Origin: an uncultured Candidatus Competibacteraceae bacterium
Lineage (GTDB): Bacteria > Pseudomonadota > Gammaproteobacteria > Competibacterales > Competibacteraceae
Direction: 5' to 3'
DNA: 21,781 nt
Assembly (NCBI GenBank): GCA_937872125.1
Contig: CALMNY010000527.1
Location: forward strand, 1 to 21,781
Part shown: piece after piece, positions 1 through 8,546 of the stretch
How the letters are laid out: each line of letters opens with the position of its first letter
Numbering within the stretch: position 1 is the first letter of the stretch
Program-made: the position numbers and the translations under genes
The notes under the pieces: generated by a model
The model's input: the letters and a program-made list of their open reading frames with translations, nothing else
The model's database searches: none
Told to the model about the DNA's origin: nothing

Positions 1-120
1 CGCCCCCCCCCCCCCGCCCCCCGCCCCCCCCCGCCGCCCCCCCCCCCCCCCCCCCCACCGCCCCGGCCGGCCCCGCCCCCCACGCCCCCGCCGCCCCCCC
101 CGGCGGCGCCCCGCACCCCC
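1..120. repeat. Low-complexity poly-C tract at window edge
   Basis: About 120 bases are almost entirely C with scattered G and only a few A. Several C homopolymers occur, including one of roughly 20 bases ending at position 56. The complementary strand is correspondingly G-run rich and could form G-quadruplexes. The rest of the window is GC-rich but nowhere this extreme. It is either a proline-codon-rich gene end or a sequencing or assembly artefact at a contig edge. Confidence 0.8.
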
Positions 121-126
121 CGCTGA
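1..126 (+). CDS. Possible 3' end of an upstream gene (fliM expected), proline-rich tail
   Basis: Reading frame 1 is open from the window edge to a TGA at 124-126. It encodes an almost pure proline, alanine and arginine tail. In flagellar operons the gene before fliN is normally fliM, and the TGA lies just before the fliN ribosome binding site, so a FliM C-terminal tail is the natural guess. Nothing in the visible residues identifies FliM. The stretch is nearly all C, so the frame could be spurious or the bases unreliable. Low confidence. Confidence 0.25.
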   Translation, partial: RPPPPAPRPPPPPPPPPPPPPRPAPPPTPPPPPPAAPRTPR

Positions 127-143
127 TGCCTGAGGAACCCGCG

Positions 144-563
144 ATGACTGACCACCACGATGAACTGGATGCCGACTGGGCGGCGGCGATGCATGAGATC
201 GCCGCCCGCGAGGGGGCGCCCGACGCCGCCCCGGCCAGCGCGCCCCCGGCGCGAGCTCCCGCCGGCCCCCTCCCGGCGTCCGCCCCGCCGCCCCCCGCCG
301 CCCAGGAGCTGGATTTCCTGCTGCATGTCGCGGTGACGCTGACCGCGGAACTGGGGCGCCGCAAACTGCCGATTCGCGACCTGCTCACCCTGACCCCGGG
401 CACGGTGATCGACCTCGACACCCACAGCGGGGATCCGATCCAGGTGCTGATCAATGGCACCCCGGTCGCCACCGGGGACGTGGTGATGATCAACGAGCAG
501 CTCGGCATTCGCTTGACCGACATCATCACCCCCGCCGAGCGCCTGCTGCAGGCGCGGCCATGA
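144..563 (+). CDS. fliN: Flagellar motor switch protein FliN
   Basis: FliN (139 aa) forms the lower C-ring with FliM and takes part in torque switching and docking of the export ATPase complex. The C-terminal half (about residues 57-135) is a typical SpoA/FliN domain, with hallmark segments such as LDFLLHVAVTLTAELGRRKL and a GTPVATGDVVMINEQLGIRL-like stretch ending in the usual TDIITPAERL. The N-terminal 50 residues are acidic, then alanine/proline-rich, as is common for the poorly conserved FliN leader. The ATG at 144 is preferred over the in-frame ATG at 126 because GAGGAA (132-137) lies 6 bases before it. The gene overlaps fliO by ATGA, implying translational coupling. Confidence 0.95.
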   Translation: MTDHHDELDADWAAAMHEIAAREGAPDAAPASAPPARAPAGPLPASAPPPPAAQELDFLLHVAVTLTAELGRRKLPIRDLLTLTPGTVIDLDTHSGDPIQVLINGTPVATGDVVMINEQLGIRLTDIITPAERLLQARP

Positions 564-958
564 GCGCCCCCGCCGCGGGGGCGCTCGATCTCCCCCAGCT
601 CGTCCCCGGCGCCACCCCCCCGCCGGCGCTCCCGGCCGCCCCCGGGCTGAGCGCCCTCCCCGTGGGCGTTGCCGAGGTGGCGGGGGCGCTCCTCGTGGTC
701 ATCGCCCTGTTGCTGGTCACGCTCGGGCTGCTGCGCCGGCTCGCCCCCCCCCGCCTGGGGCCCTATCCCCTGAAGGTGTTGGGCAGCGTCGCCGTGGGCC
801 CGCGCGAACGCCTGGTGACCGTGGCCGTGGCGGATACGATCCTCCTGCTGGGGGTAGGCGGGGGCGGGGGCGTGCGCATCTTGCACACGCTGCCCGCGCC
901 CCCCGGCGCCGCGCGGGCGGCGGACCCGGCGCCGGCCGCGGAGACGCCCGATGCCTAA
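560..958 (+). CDS. fliO: Flagellar export-gate assembly protein FliO
   Basis: FliO (132 aa) is a small membrane protein that helps assemble the FliP ring of the flagellar type III export gate. One transmembrane helix is visible at about residues 38-59 ([20 protein letters not shown]), followed by basic residues and a cytoplasmic domain. That domain has the family pattern [21 protein letters not shown], matching the usual 'GxRERVVxVxVGxxxLLLGV'. The N-terminal 35 residues and C-terminal tail are Pro/Ala-rich and weakly conserved. The start overlaps the fliN stop (ATGA) and the end overlaps fliP by 8 bases, so fliN-fliO-fliP is one transcription unit. FliO is poorly conserved overall, so position and the C-terminal pattern carry the call. 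Confidence 0.88.
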   Translation: MSAPAAGALDLPQLVPGATPPPALPAAPGLSALPVGVAEVAGALLVVIALLLVTLGLLRRLAPPRLGPYPLKVLGSVAVGPRERLVTVAVADTILLLGVGGGGGVRILHTLPAPPGAARAADPAPAAETPDA

Positions 959-1712
959 GCGCCGCTACCCCGGCTGGGCGCGGGGCGCCGGGCTGCTGCT
1001 GGGGGGGCTGCTCCTGCCCGCCGTGTGCGCCGCGCAGGCGCTGCCCGCCGTGACCGCCACCCCGGACGCGGCCGGCGGGGCGACCTACAGCCTGACCATC
1101 CAGACCCTGTTGCTGCTGACCCTGCTCAGCTTCCTCCCGGCGCTGGTCCTGCTGATGACCAGCTTCACCCGGATCATCATCGTCCTGTCGCTGTTACGTC
1201 AGGCGCTGGGCACCCAGACCGCCCCGCCCAATCAGGTCCTGCTGGGCCTGGCGCTGTTTCTGACCCTGTTTATCATGCAACCGGTGGCGAACACGATCTA
1301 CACCGAGGCCTACCTGCCCCTGGCGCGCGCGGAGATCAGTTTCGAGGAGGCGGCAGGACGCGCCGCCGTCCCCCTCAAGCGCTTCATGCTCAATCAGGCC
1401 CGCGAGCCGGATCTCGACCTGTTCGTCAGTCTCGCCGGCCTGGCCCCGGTGGCGACGCCGGACGAGCTGCCACTGCGGGTGGTGGTGCCGGCCTTCGTCA
1501 CCTCGGAGTTGAAAACCGCGTTCCAGATCGGTTTTATTATTTTCATCCCCTTCCTGGTCATCGACCTGGTGGTGGCGTCCGTGCTCATGTCCATGGGCAT
1601 GATGATGATGTCGCCGATCCTGATCGCCCTGCCGTTCAAGATCATCCTGTTTGTCCTGGTCGACGGCTGGACCTTGCTGGTCGGCTCCCTGGTGCAGAGT
1701 TTCGTCCCCTGA
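951..1712 (+). CDS. fliP: Flagellar export-gate protein FliP
   Basis: FliP (253 aa) forms the pentameric core of the export gate with FliQ and FliR in the inner membrane. It has a cleavable-looking signal peptide (positive start, then [17 protein letters not shown]). The conserved block [20 protein letters not shown] then follows, then the [19 protein letters not shown] segment. The C-terminal part has [20 protein letters not shown] and [20 protein letters not shown]. Length fits the family (about 245-255 aa). GGAG lies just before the ATG. Unusually, fliQ and fliR do not follow: a convergent gene ends 9 bases downstream. Confidence 0.97.
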   Translation: MPKRRYPGWARGAGLLLGGLLLPAVCAAQALPAVTATPDAAGGATYSLTIQTLLLLTLLSFLPALVLLMTSFTRIIIVLSLLRQALGTQTAPPNQVLLGLALFLTLFIMQPVANTIYTEAYLPLARAEISFEEAAGRAAVPLKRFMLNQAREPDLDLFVSLAGLAPVATPDELPLRVVVPAFVTSELKTAFQIGFIIFIPFLVIDLVVASVLMSMGMMMMSPILIALPFKIILFVLVDGWTLLVGSLVQSFVP

Positions 1713-1721
1713 GCGCCGGCG

Positions 1722-2216
1722 TCAGCGGCCGCGCGCGGGCGCGACCTGGATTTCGCCACTGGCCACCCGCCGGGTGGTGAGCAGCCCGGTGGTCAGCCCC
1801 TCCTCGTAGTTCAGGATGAGGAAGTCCTCCCCGCCCTGCGCCCGCGCCAGGTGCTGACCACAGCGGGCGAAGGCCAGGCGCGCCTCGCCCACGCCGCCCG
1901 CGGCCAGCACCGACTGCGCCAACTGCAGGTGATAGCGGTCCGCCGCCAGCTGGGTGACCGCGATGTCCCAACCAGGCGCGCGCTGATCCGTGACCGGCCA
2001 CGTCCGCGCCGGTCCGGCGCCCGGCGCGGGCGCGGGCTCGCCAGGCGCCGGGCGGGTCCCCAGCACCCCGGTGTCCGTCAGCCGTGGCGCCGGCCGCCCC
2101 ACCACGCCGGTATCGGTCACCACCCCCGGCGCGCCGCCGGCCTGGACCGGGGCCAGCAGCACCCCGAGCAGCAGCGCGCCGCTCAGCGCCCCCCGGGCGC
2201 CCCGCACCCGGATCAT
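1722..2216 (-). CDS. Uncharacterised exported protein coupled to flgL
   Basis: I do not recognise this 164-aa protein. It starts with a likely Sec signal peptide (MIRVRGARGALSGALLLGVL, then LAPVQAGG), so it is probably periplasmic or outer-membrane associated. No lipobox cysteine is seen. Residues 31-60 hold two near-copies of a TDTGV-x-G motif (34-38 and 47-51) separated by RPAP, followed by a Pro/Ala/Gly linker to about residue 75. The C-terminal half (about 82-158) looks folded: YHLQLAQSVLAAGG, a single Cys at 119, LARAQGGEDFLILNYEEG and a final RRVASGEIQV strand. The ATG overlaps the flgL stop (ATGA), so it is translationally coupled to the hook-junction gene and probably has a flagellar or cell-surface role. 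It ends 9 bases from the convergent fliP stop. Confidence 0.75.
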   Translation of the reverse strand: MIRVRGARGALSGALLLGVLLAPVQAGGAPGVVTDTGVVGRPAPRLTDTGVLGTRPAPGEPAPAPGAGPARTWPVTDQRAPGWDIAVTQLAADRYHLQLAQSVLAAGGVGEARLAFARCGQHLARAQGGEDFLILNYEEGLTTGLLTTRRVASGEIQVAPARGR

Positions 2217-3115
2217 TGCAGGTAGGAGAACAGCGTCAGGCCGCTGATTTTCATGAAGGTCTGTTGCGCCGCCTGCAGCATGGTCTGTTGCCGGGCAAAG
2301 CGCGAGATGGCCTCGGCGTAATCAATTTCCTGATAATTGGCCAGCATGGTGCGCAATTGCAGGTCGGTTTCCTCACTGATCAGCCCCAGCTGTTCCAGTT
2401 CCACCGCATGGGCGCCGATGCGCGCGCGCACGTTCAGCACGTTGTCGAGCGCCCGGTCGAGCCCGCTGATCCCGCGGTCCAGGGCCACGCTCAGCCCCCC
2501 CTCCTCCGGCACCGGCCCCTCCAGCGCGGTGATGAAGTCGGCCACCGTGGCGAACAGGTCGCCAAACACCGCCTGCCCCGGCAGGGTGACGCCAATGTCG
2601 CGCGACAGGGAGACGCGCATCTCGCGCACCCCGTCATCGCCGACGTAGGTCACGCCGGTGGCGAGGTCGCCCTGAAACGGCGGCGCATTCGATTCGTGGC
2701 CGCCGAACATGTAGTTGCCATGGATGTCGCGGGCGTTGCCCAGCGCCAGCAGGGTGCCGAACTGCTCGCGCAATTCCCGGGCGATGATCTGCCGGTCGGC
2801 CGCGGACAGGGTGCCGTTCGCCCCGTAAATGAACCGTTCGCGCAGATGCTGGAGGTTTTCCGTGACCCCGGCGAGCGTGCCTTCCAGGAGCTGCATCGTT
2901 TCCTGGGCGTACGCCTGGTTACGGATCATCTGGTCGTTAATGGCAATCGACTGGGACAGCGCCAGGGCGCACGCCGCGCCGGAGGGATCGTCCGACGGCG
3001 TGAGGATGCGCTTGCCGGAGGACAGCTGCTGGGAGGTTTTGAGCAGCTCACTCGATTGCCGCAGCATCGAGGTGGTGCTGCGATCAAACATCAGGTTGGT
3101 CGAGATGCGAAACAC
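2213..3115 (-). CDS. flgL: Flagellar hook-filament junction protein FlgL (HAP3)
   Basis: FlgL (300 aa) is the second junction protein, sitting between FlgK and flagellin. The N-terminus FRISTNLMFDRSTTSMLRQS followed by LLKTSQQLSSGKRILTPSDDP is the classic FlgL/flagellin D0-D1 start. The C-terminus (AEAISRFARQQTMLQAAQQT, then FMKISGLTLFSYLQ) is the matching D0 coiled coil. The start is GTG at 3115, because the conserved RIST motif begins two residues later and GAGGAG (3122-3127 on the plus strand as CTCCTC) lies 6 bases upstream. Extending to an upstream ATG would add unrelated residues. It lies 19 bases after flgK and its stop overlaps the next gene by ATGA. Confidence 0.96.
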   Translation of the reverse strand: MFRISTNLMFDRSTTSMLRQSSELLKTSQQLSSGKRILTPSDDPSGAACALALSQSIAINDQMIRNQAYAQETMQLLEGTLAGVTENLQHLRERFIYGANGTLSAADRQIIARELREQFGTLLALGNARDIHGNYMFGGHESNAPPFQGDLATGVTYVGDDGVREMRVSLSRDIGVTLPGQAVFGDLFATVADFITALEGPVPEEGGLSVALDRGISGLDRALDNVLNVRARIGAHAVELEQLGLISEETDLQLRTMLANYQEIDYAEAISRFARQQTMLQAAQQTFMKISGLTLFSYLQ

Positions 3116-3134
3116 GGGGGGCTCCTCGGGTGGA

Positions 3135-4820
3135 TTAGCGCATGGCCGCCAGCAGGTCATCAAACAGCCGTTGCGCCACGGTCATCAGGCGGGCGGAGGC
3201 CTGGTAGGCGGTCTGAAACCGCACCAGGTTGGCCGCCTCCTCGTCCAGATTGACGCCGGACAGGCCCTCGCGCGTCGCCATGGCCTGTTTCAGCAGGGAT
3301 TCCTGCGTCTGCTCGCCGATTTGCGCCGAGCGCGAGCGGCTGCCGATGATGCTGACCATGGAGGCATAGGCATCGCCCAGGGTGCTTTCCGGCGTCGCGC
3401 TCCCCGTGGCGTGCCCCAACAGCAGCCGGGTGGTCTGCAGCGCGCCCAGGCGGTTGGCATTGCGGTTGTCGGCGAAATCACTGAACGGCGCGTCGTCCGC
3501 CGCGGGCTCGTCGGACGCCAGCGCCGCGGCAAAGCCGCGCGGATCGCGCAGGGCGACGCCAATTTCCAGGCCCGCGTGGCGCGTCGGCCGGATGATGGCC
3601 GTCTGCCCCGCCGCCAGCCCGCCGGCGCGCGGGGTGATCAGCAGCCCTTCAAAGTCCACCGTGCTCTCCGCCGCCAGCCCGCTGCGACGCGCCCCGGTCG
3701 CGAGGTTGGTGACGGTATAGGCGGCGCCATCGAATTCGAGTTCGTAATCGGCGTCGGTCAGCGCCCCCAATGCCGTGTGGTCGACCGTCACCGTCGCCGC
3801 CCCGCCGGGGGCGGTGTACACGGCGGGCACGGTAAAGAGCGGCTGGCCCGCGCCGCCGTAGAGGTCGATGCCCTGGGCATGTTGTTCGTTAAAGGCGATC
3901 GCCAGCGTCGTCGCGAGCAAGCCGATGCGGTTTTGGGCGAAATCCAGGGTTTCCCGGCGGAATTGCATCAGCGCGCCCAGGGACCCGCCGCCGCCGAGCA
4001 GGTCTTCCGGCAAGGCGATGCGCGAGCCATCCGCCGCCTGCAGGGCGATCTGCGTGCGCGTCGGGTCCTCGCCCGCGGTAAAGGCGGTCAGGACGCTGGC
4101 GGTGGAGCCGACCACCAGGGGCTGGCCGGAGCCCATGTACACCGTCATCTGCCCGTCGGCCTGCAGCACGGCCGACGCCTTGACCAGCCGGTTCAGCTCC
4201 AGCAGCTGCTGATCGCGCTGATCGCGCAGGTCGTTGGCCGGCTGGCCGCCCCCGGCGCTTTCGCTGATGACGATTTGCTGGTTGATCGTGGCGATGGCGT
4301 CGGAGTAGCGGTTCACGTCGGCAAGATTTTCCGCGATCCGTCCCTCCACCCCCAGCCGGACGTCCTCCAGTTGCCCGGTGAAGGAGTGGAAGCGCGCCAC
4401 CAGGTTTTCCGCGCTGGACAGAAAGGCGATGCGCGCCGGCACCGACGAGGGTTCATTGGCGATGTCGTGCACCGCGGCAAACAGCCGGTCGATGCTGGCG
4501 GACAGGGCGGTCTCGGGATCGGCGAAAATGTTGTCGAGCATGCCGACCTGCCCGCGGTAGGCGCTGTGCGCGGCGAGACTGGTCTCGCTGTTGCGGATCT
4601 GGTTCTCCAGGAACTGGTTATAGGAGCGCATCACCGCCTCGACCTGCGCCCCCTGGCTGGCATAGCCGTAGCCGGTGCGGATCGGCGGCGGCGTCGTCTG
4701 CAGCGCCGTTTGCCGGTGATACCCCGGCGTCGCCACGTTGGCGATATTGTGGCTGGTCGTGGCCAGTTGATGCTGCGCGGCCAGCAGGCCGGCGACCCCG
4801 ATATTGAGCAAACTCTGCAT
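3135..4820 (-). CDS. flgK: Flagellar hook-filament junction protein FlgK (HAP1)
   Basis: FlgK (561 aa) is the first junction protein, joining hook and filament; it is exported with the FlgN chaperone. The start (SLLNIGVAGLLAAQHQLATT, then SHNIANVATPGYHRQ) is the standard D0 'rod-hook' motif. The LFAAVHDIANEPSSVPARIA region is characteristic of FlgK. The end, GVNLDEEAANLVRFQTAYQA then SARLMTVAQRLFDDLLAAMR, is the diagnostic C-terminal signature. Length is near the usual 550-680 aa. The ribosome binding site before the ATG is weak. A 63-base GC-rich gap separates it from flgJ; I saw no convincing separate promoter there. Confidence 0.97.
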   Translation of the reverse strand: MQSLLNIGVAGLLAAQHQLATTSHNIANVATPGYHRQTALQTTPPPIRTGYGYASQGAQVEAVMRSYNQFLENQIRNSETSLAAHSAYRGQVGMLDNIFADPETALSASIDRLFAAVHDIANEPSSVPARIAFLSSAENLVARFHSFTGQLEDVRLGVEGRIAENLADVNRYSDAIATINQQIVISESAGGGQPANDLRDQRDQQLLELNRLVKASAVLQADGQMTVYMGSGQPLVVGSTASVLTAFTAGEDPTRTQIALQAADGSRIALPEDLLGGGGSLGALMQFRRETLDFAQNRIGLLATTLAIAFNEQHAQGIDLYGGAGQPLFTVPAVYTAPGGAATVTVDHTALGALTDADYELEFDGAAYTVTNLATGARRSGLAAESTVDFEGLLITPRAGGLAAGQTAIIRPTRHAGLEIGVALRDPRGFAAALASDEPAADDAPFSDFADNRNANRLGALQTTRLLLGHATGSATPESTLGDAYASMVSIIGSRSRSAQIGEQTQESLLKQAMATREGLSGVNLDEEAANLVRFQTAYQASARLMTVAQRLFDDLLAAMR

Positions 4821-4883
4821 CCCGTTACCTGCGTGGCTGATCTGGATTCCCCCACCCCGGCGGCGCGCCCGGGCGGGACGGCG

Positions 4884-5897
4884 TTAACTGGTGACCGGCG
4901 CCCGCTGGCGCAGGGTGGGCCCGGTGATGATGCGCTCCAGCTTGGCGGCATAGCCGGGGTCCGTGGCGAAGCCGGCCTGGTGCAGGGTGCGGGCAAACGC
5001 CGCTGCCTCCCGCTGGCCCAGCACCGCGGCATACCGCGGGGCCTGGGTCAGCAGGCGGGCGTAGTCCGCAAACGCGTCCGCATAGGACTCGTACATCCGG
5101 AACGTGGCGTGCTCGGTCACCGGGGCCCCCGCGGCATACTCCCGGACCGGCAGGGACAGCGTCGGCCCGTCCCAGCGGCTTCCCGCCTTCAGATTGAATA
5201 CGTTATATGACGACATTCCCTGGGCATTCTTGAGCACTTTTTCGCCCCAGCCGGTTTCCAGCGCCGCCTGCGCGACCAGGAAGCGCGCGGGTATGCCGGT
5301 GGCGGCGCTCGCCGCCTCGGCATGCGGCCACAGGTCGGCGACAAACTGCGCCCGGTCCGGCGCCGGGTCCGCGGCCGCCGGCCGGGCGGCCAGGGCCCAC
5401 GGCGCCGCCGCGCCGGTCCGCGGCCACCCCGGCGCGGCGTCCCCCGCCACCCGGGGCGCCGCCCCCGCCCAGCGGCGCACCCCGGCCAGGCTGAAGCCCG
5501 CCGGCCCGCGGTCGGGCAGGGCGAGGGGGGGCGGCGTGCCGGCGCCCCGCGGCCCGCCGGGGGTGGGCGTCCCCGTCGCCGGCGCGCCGGGGGCGGCGGT
5601 CAGCAGCGGCGCCAGGCCCAGCCCGCGCCCCCGGGCGAGGGTCAGCGCCCGCTGCTGGTCGAGCAGTTCGGTAAAGAGCGGGCTCGCGCTGCCCGCCGGG
5701 CTCAAGCCACTGGCGGGCAGCCCGGCGCGCAGGGATTTGAGCAGGGTTTGCAGCAGCACGGCCTCGAATTCCCCGGCCACGGGCGCCGCGACGCCGCCCC
5801 CGGGGGCCGCCCGCGCCCGCCCGCGCAGGCGCGCCAGGGCCTGGTGATCGAAGACATTGGTCGCGGCCGGGGAGACGGATGCGGCGCCGGGGGTCAT
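4884..5897 (-). CDS. flgJ: Flagellar rod-cap protein and peptidoglycan hydrolase FlgJ
   Basis: FlgJ (337 aa) caps the growing rod and cuts peptidoglycan so the rod can pass through the periplasm. The N-terminal rod-cap domain spans about residues 10-95 (FEAVLLQTLLKSLRAGLP, then PLFTELLDQQRALTLARGRG). A Pro/Gly/Ala-rich linker covers about 100-180, longer than usual. The C-terminal glucosaminidase domain covers about 183-328: VAQAALETGWGEK contains the likely catalytic Glu214, then SSYNVFNLKAG and DAFADYARLLTQAPRYAAVL with a likely acidic partner at Asp278. The two-domain form is typical of Gamma- and Betaproteobacteria. The ATG at 5897 overlaps the flgI stop; a GTG at 5900 is an alternative start. 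Confidence 0.95.
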   Translation of the reverse strand: MTPGAASVSPAATNVFDHQALARLRGRARAAPGGGVAAPVAGEFEAVLLQTLLKSLRAGLPASGLSPAGSASPLFTELLDQQRALTLARGRGLGLAPLLTAAPGAPATGTPTPGGPRGAGTPPPLALPDRGPAGFSLAGVRRWAGAAPRVAGDAAPGWPRTGAAAPWALAARPAAADPAPDRAQFVADLWPHAEAASAATGIPARFLVAQAALETGWGEKVLKNAQGMSSYNVFNLKAGSRWDGPTLSLPVREYAAGAPVTEHATFRMYESYADAFADYARLLTQAPRYAAVLGQREAAAFARTLHQAGFATDPGYAAKLERIITGPTLRQRAPVTS

Positions 5898-7021
5898 CAC
5901 AGCACCTCGATCTCGGCGCGCAGGGCGCCGCTGGCCTTCATCGCCTGCAGGATACTGATCAGATCCATCGGCGTGGCGCGCAGGGTATTGAGCGCCTTGA
6001 CCACGTCGGCGAGCTTGGCCCCGCGCGGGAGATGCACCAGGCCGCCGCCCTCCTGGCTGATCCCGACCTGCCCGCCCTGCGGCACCACGGCCGTCTGGCC
6101 GGCGCTGAAGGGCGCCGGCTGGCTGACGCCCACGTCGGCCGAGACCGTCACCGACAGGTTGCCATGGGCGATCGCCACCTCGTCGAGGCGGACCTCGCGG
6201 TTCATGGCCACCGAGCCGGTGCGGGAATTCACCACGATCTTGGCCGGCGCGGCGGCGGAGGTGACCTGGAGGTCTTCCAGCCGGCCGAGAAAGGCGACGC
6301 GGGCGGTGGGGTCGCTGGGCGCCCGCACCTGGATGGTCCGCCCATCCAGCGCCTGGGCGACGCCGGGCGTGTCGGCGTTGATCGCCGCGCTGACGCGGGC
6401 GGCGGTGGAGAAATCGCTCGCCTGCAATTCAAAATGCACATAGGGCCCCTCGCCGAGGGTGGCCGGGACCGCGCGCTCCACGGTGGCGCCGGCCGGAATC
6501 CGCCCCGCCGCCTGGTGATTCACCGCCTGCGAGGCGGTTTGTCCGGGGGCGCTGGCCGCGACGCCCCCCACCACGACATTGCCCTGCGCCAGGGCATAGA
6601 CCTGGCCGTCGGCGCCCTTGAGCGGGGTCATGACCAGGGTGCCGCCGCGCAGGCTTTTGGCATTGCCCATCGCCGACACCGTGACGTCGATGGCCTGCCC
6701 CGGACGGGCGAACGGCGGCAGATTGGCCGTGACGATCACCGCCGCGACATTGCGCAACTGCAAGCGCGTGCCCTCGGGCACCGCCAGGCCCATGTTGCCC
6801 AGCATGTTGAGCACGCTTTGCACGGTAAAGGCCGCCTGCGAGGTCTGGTCACCGGAGCCGTCGAGGCCCACCACCAGGCCCTGGCCCACCAGCTGGTTGT
6901 CGCGCACCCCTGCCAGGCTGGCCAGATCCTTGAGCCGTTCGGCGGCGGCGGGGTGGGGTAAAGCGCCGGCCAGCACCAGCACCAGCAGGACGACGAGGTT
7001 CAGACGGGGCAAGCGGGGCAT
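5897..7021 (-). CDS. flgI: Flagellar P-ring protein FlgI
   Basis: FlgI (374 aa) polymerises in the periplasm into the P ring around the rod, assisted by FlgA. A signal peptide is clear: basic start, then LNLVVLLVLVLAGALPHPAAA before ERLKDLASLAGVRDNQLVGQ, which is the conserved mature start. Other family blocks are GLVVGLDGSGDQT, QSVLNMLGNMGL, NVAAVIVTANLPPFARPGQA followed by IDVTVSAMGNAKSLRGGTL, and a C-terminus of LADVVKALNTLRATPMDLIS then ILQAMKASGALRAEIEVL. Length matches the family. ATG at 7021 is chosen; a GTG two codons upstream (7027) is also possible. The stop overlaps the flgJ start. Confidence 0.97.
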   Translation of the reverse strand: MPRLPRLNLVVLLVLVLAGALPHPAAAERLKDLASLAGVRDNQLVGQGLVVGLDGSGDQTSQAAFTVQSVLNMLGNMGLAVPEGTRLQLRNVAAVIVTANLPPFARPGQAIDVTVSAMGNAKSLRGGTLVMTPLKGADGQVYALAQGNVVVGGVAASAPGQTASQAVNHQAAGRIPAGATVERAVPATLGEGPYVHFELQASDFSTAARVSAAINADTPGVAQALDGRTIQVRAPSDPTARVAFLGRLEDLQVTSAAAPAKIVVNSRTGSVAMNREVRLDEVAIAHGNLSVTVSADVGVSQPAPFSAGQTAVVPQGGQVGISQEGGGLVHLPRGAKLADVVKALNTLRATPMDLISILQAMKASGALRAEIEVL

Positions 7022-7044
7022 GGGCACGGTCCACGGATCACGGG

Positions 7045-7740
7045 TTACAGGGGCAGCACGGTGTTGAAGAACCGCTGCAGCCAGGGCACGGCGCCACTCT
7101 CGCTGAGCGCGCCGCTGCCCAGGTATTCGATGCGGGCATCGGCGACCTGGGTCGACTGCACCGCGTTGGCGTAGGTGATGTGCTGCGGGTTGATGACCCC
7201 GGAGAAGCGGATATATTCGTGCCCCTGGTTGATGGCCACGATCTTTTCCCCCGAGACCAGCAGGTTGCCGTTGGGATAGACGTCGATCACCGTCACGGTG
7301 ATGGTGCCGGTAAAGGCGTTATTGGCCGCGGCGGCGCCGCTGCCGGTGAACGAGGACGCCGTGCCCCCGGCGGCGGTGAGGCCGAGCGGCTTGAACAGGC
7401 TGGAACTGGATTCGGCGCTGATCCCGGTGGTCAGGTCGCTGGTGCGACGGGTTTGCGCGTTGGTGTTCTTTTCCGCGACATTCCGTTCCACGAGATGGAT
7501 GGTGATGATGTCGCCAATATGGCGCGCGCGGCGATCCTCGAACAGCGGGCGCATGGTCTGCGCCTGATAGATGGCGCCATTGGCCGGGGGCGGCGCCTGC
7601 ACCGGTCGCGGGCGACTGCTCATGGGTTGATGGATCGACGCCGCCGGCGGCAGGGTGGGCGCCGCGGCACAGCCCACCAAACCCACCGCCAGCAGCGCCA
7701 GCCCCGCCCCGGCCCCGCGGGGGAGCAGACCATGCCTCAC
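7045..7740 (-). CDS. flgH: Flagellar L-ring lipoprotein FlgH
   Basis: FlgH (231 aa) forms the outer-membrane L ring bushing. It has a lipoprotein signal peptide ending in a lipobox LVGC, giving a lipidated Cys24. Family blocks follow: [40 protein letters not shown], then [20 protein letters not shown] and [20 protein letters not shown], and near the end [20 protein letters not shown]. Length is typical. The start is a GTG overlapping the flgG stop (GTGA), so the two are translationally coupled; it is the only start that keeps the positively charged n-region. Confidence 0.97.
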   Translation of the reverse strand: MRHGLLPRGAGAGLALLAVGLVGCAAAPTLPPAASIHQPMSSRPRPVQAPPPANGAIYQAQTMRPLFEDRRARHIGDIITIHLVERNVAEKNTNAQTRRTSDLTTGISAESSSSLFKPLGLTAAGGTASSFTGSGAAAANNAFTGTITVTVIDVYPNGNLLVSGEKIVAINQGHEYIRFSGVINPQHITYANAVQSTQVADARIEYLGSGALSESGAVPWLQRFFNTVLPL

Positions 7741-8522
7741 AGTTGCGTCAGCCGCGCCAGCATCTGATCGGCGGTGGAGATCGCGCGGGAATTCAATTCA
7801 TAGGCGCGCTGGGTGACGATCATGCTCACCAGTTCCTCGGCCACATTGACGTTCGAGCTTTCGACATAGCCCTGATTGAGCACCCCGGCGCCGTTCTCCC
7901 CGGGTTGCGTGACCGTCGCCGTGCCACTCGAGGCGGTTTCGTAGTAGAGGTTCTCGCCGCCGCTTTGCAGGCCCCCTTCGTTGATGAAGGTCGCCAGCTG
8001 CAGGGTGCCCACCTGCACCGGTTGCGTCAGGTCGGTGGCGAGAATCACGCTCACCGTGCCATCCTTGCCGATCGTCACCGAGGTGGCGTTCTCGGGGATG
8101 GTGAGGGCGTCCGCCAGCGGGTAGCCGTTCGCGGTGACGATTTGGCCGTTTTTATCGAGCTGCAGGGAGCCGTCGCGGGTAAAGGCGGTGGTGCCATCGG
8201 GCATGGCGACCTGCAAAAAGCCCTTGCCCTGGATGGCCACGTCCAGCGCGCCCCCGGTCTGCTGCATGCTGCCCTGGGCGAAAATGCGCGCGGTGGCGGC
8301 CGTGCGCACCCCCGTGCCCACCTGCAGGCCGCTGGAGAGTTCCGACTGTTCGGTCGATTGCGCCCCGGGCTGGCGCAGGGTCTGGTAGAGGAGGTCCTCG
8401 AACACCGCCCGCTGGCGCTTGAAGCCGGTGGTGCCGACGTTGGCCAGGTTGTTGGCGATCACATCCATCTGCGTTTGTTGCGCATCCATCCCGGTGCGCG
8501 CGATCCAAAGGGAACGAATCAT
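7737..8522 (-). CDS. flgG: Flagellar distal rod protein FlgG
   Basis: FlgG (261 aa) builds the distal rod that crosses the P and L rings. The N-terminus [20 protein letters not shown] then [20 protein letters not shown] and FEDLLYQ is nearly invariant in FlgG. The C-terminus [20 protein letters not shown] then [16 protein letters not shown] is the matching D0 helix. The central [20 protein letters not shown] block is also typical. Length 260-262 aa is the rule for this family. GGAG lies about 8 bases upstream of the ATG. It sits 24 bases after flgF and overlaps flgH. Confidence 0.98.
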   Translation of the reverse strand: MIRSLWIARTGMDAQQTQMDVIANNLANVGTTGFKRQRAVFEDLLYQTLRQPGAQSTEQSELSSGLQVGTGVRTAATARIFAQGSMQQTGGALDVAIQGKGFLQVAMPDGTTAFTRDGSLQLDKNGQIVTANGYPLADALTIPENATSVTIGKDGTVSVILATDLTQPVQVGTLQLATFINEGGLQSGGENLYYETASSGTATVTQPGENGAGVLNQGYVESSNVNVAEELVSMIVTQRAYELNSRAISTADQMLARLTQL

Positions 8523-8546
8523 GTAAATCTCCGGTGGGCCAGCGCC

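Noticed and set aside
3116..3163. Upstream ATG start for flgL at 3163
   Set aside because: Adds 16 unrelated residues overlapping flgK; the GTG at 3115 has a strong ribosome binding site and gives the conserved N-terminus.
4821..4883. Separate promoter for flgK-flgL in the flgJ-flgK gap
   Set aside because: No convincing sigma-28, sigma-54 or sigma-70 elements could be read in these 63 bases.
2829..5210. Very long plus-strand open frame (793 codons) opposite flgL, flgK and flgJ
   Set aside because: It is antisense to three well-identified flagellar genes and has an Arg/Gly/Ala/His-rich shadow composition with no recognisable domain; long antisense frames are expected at this GC content.
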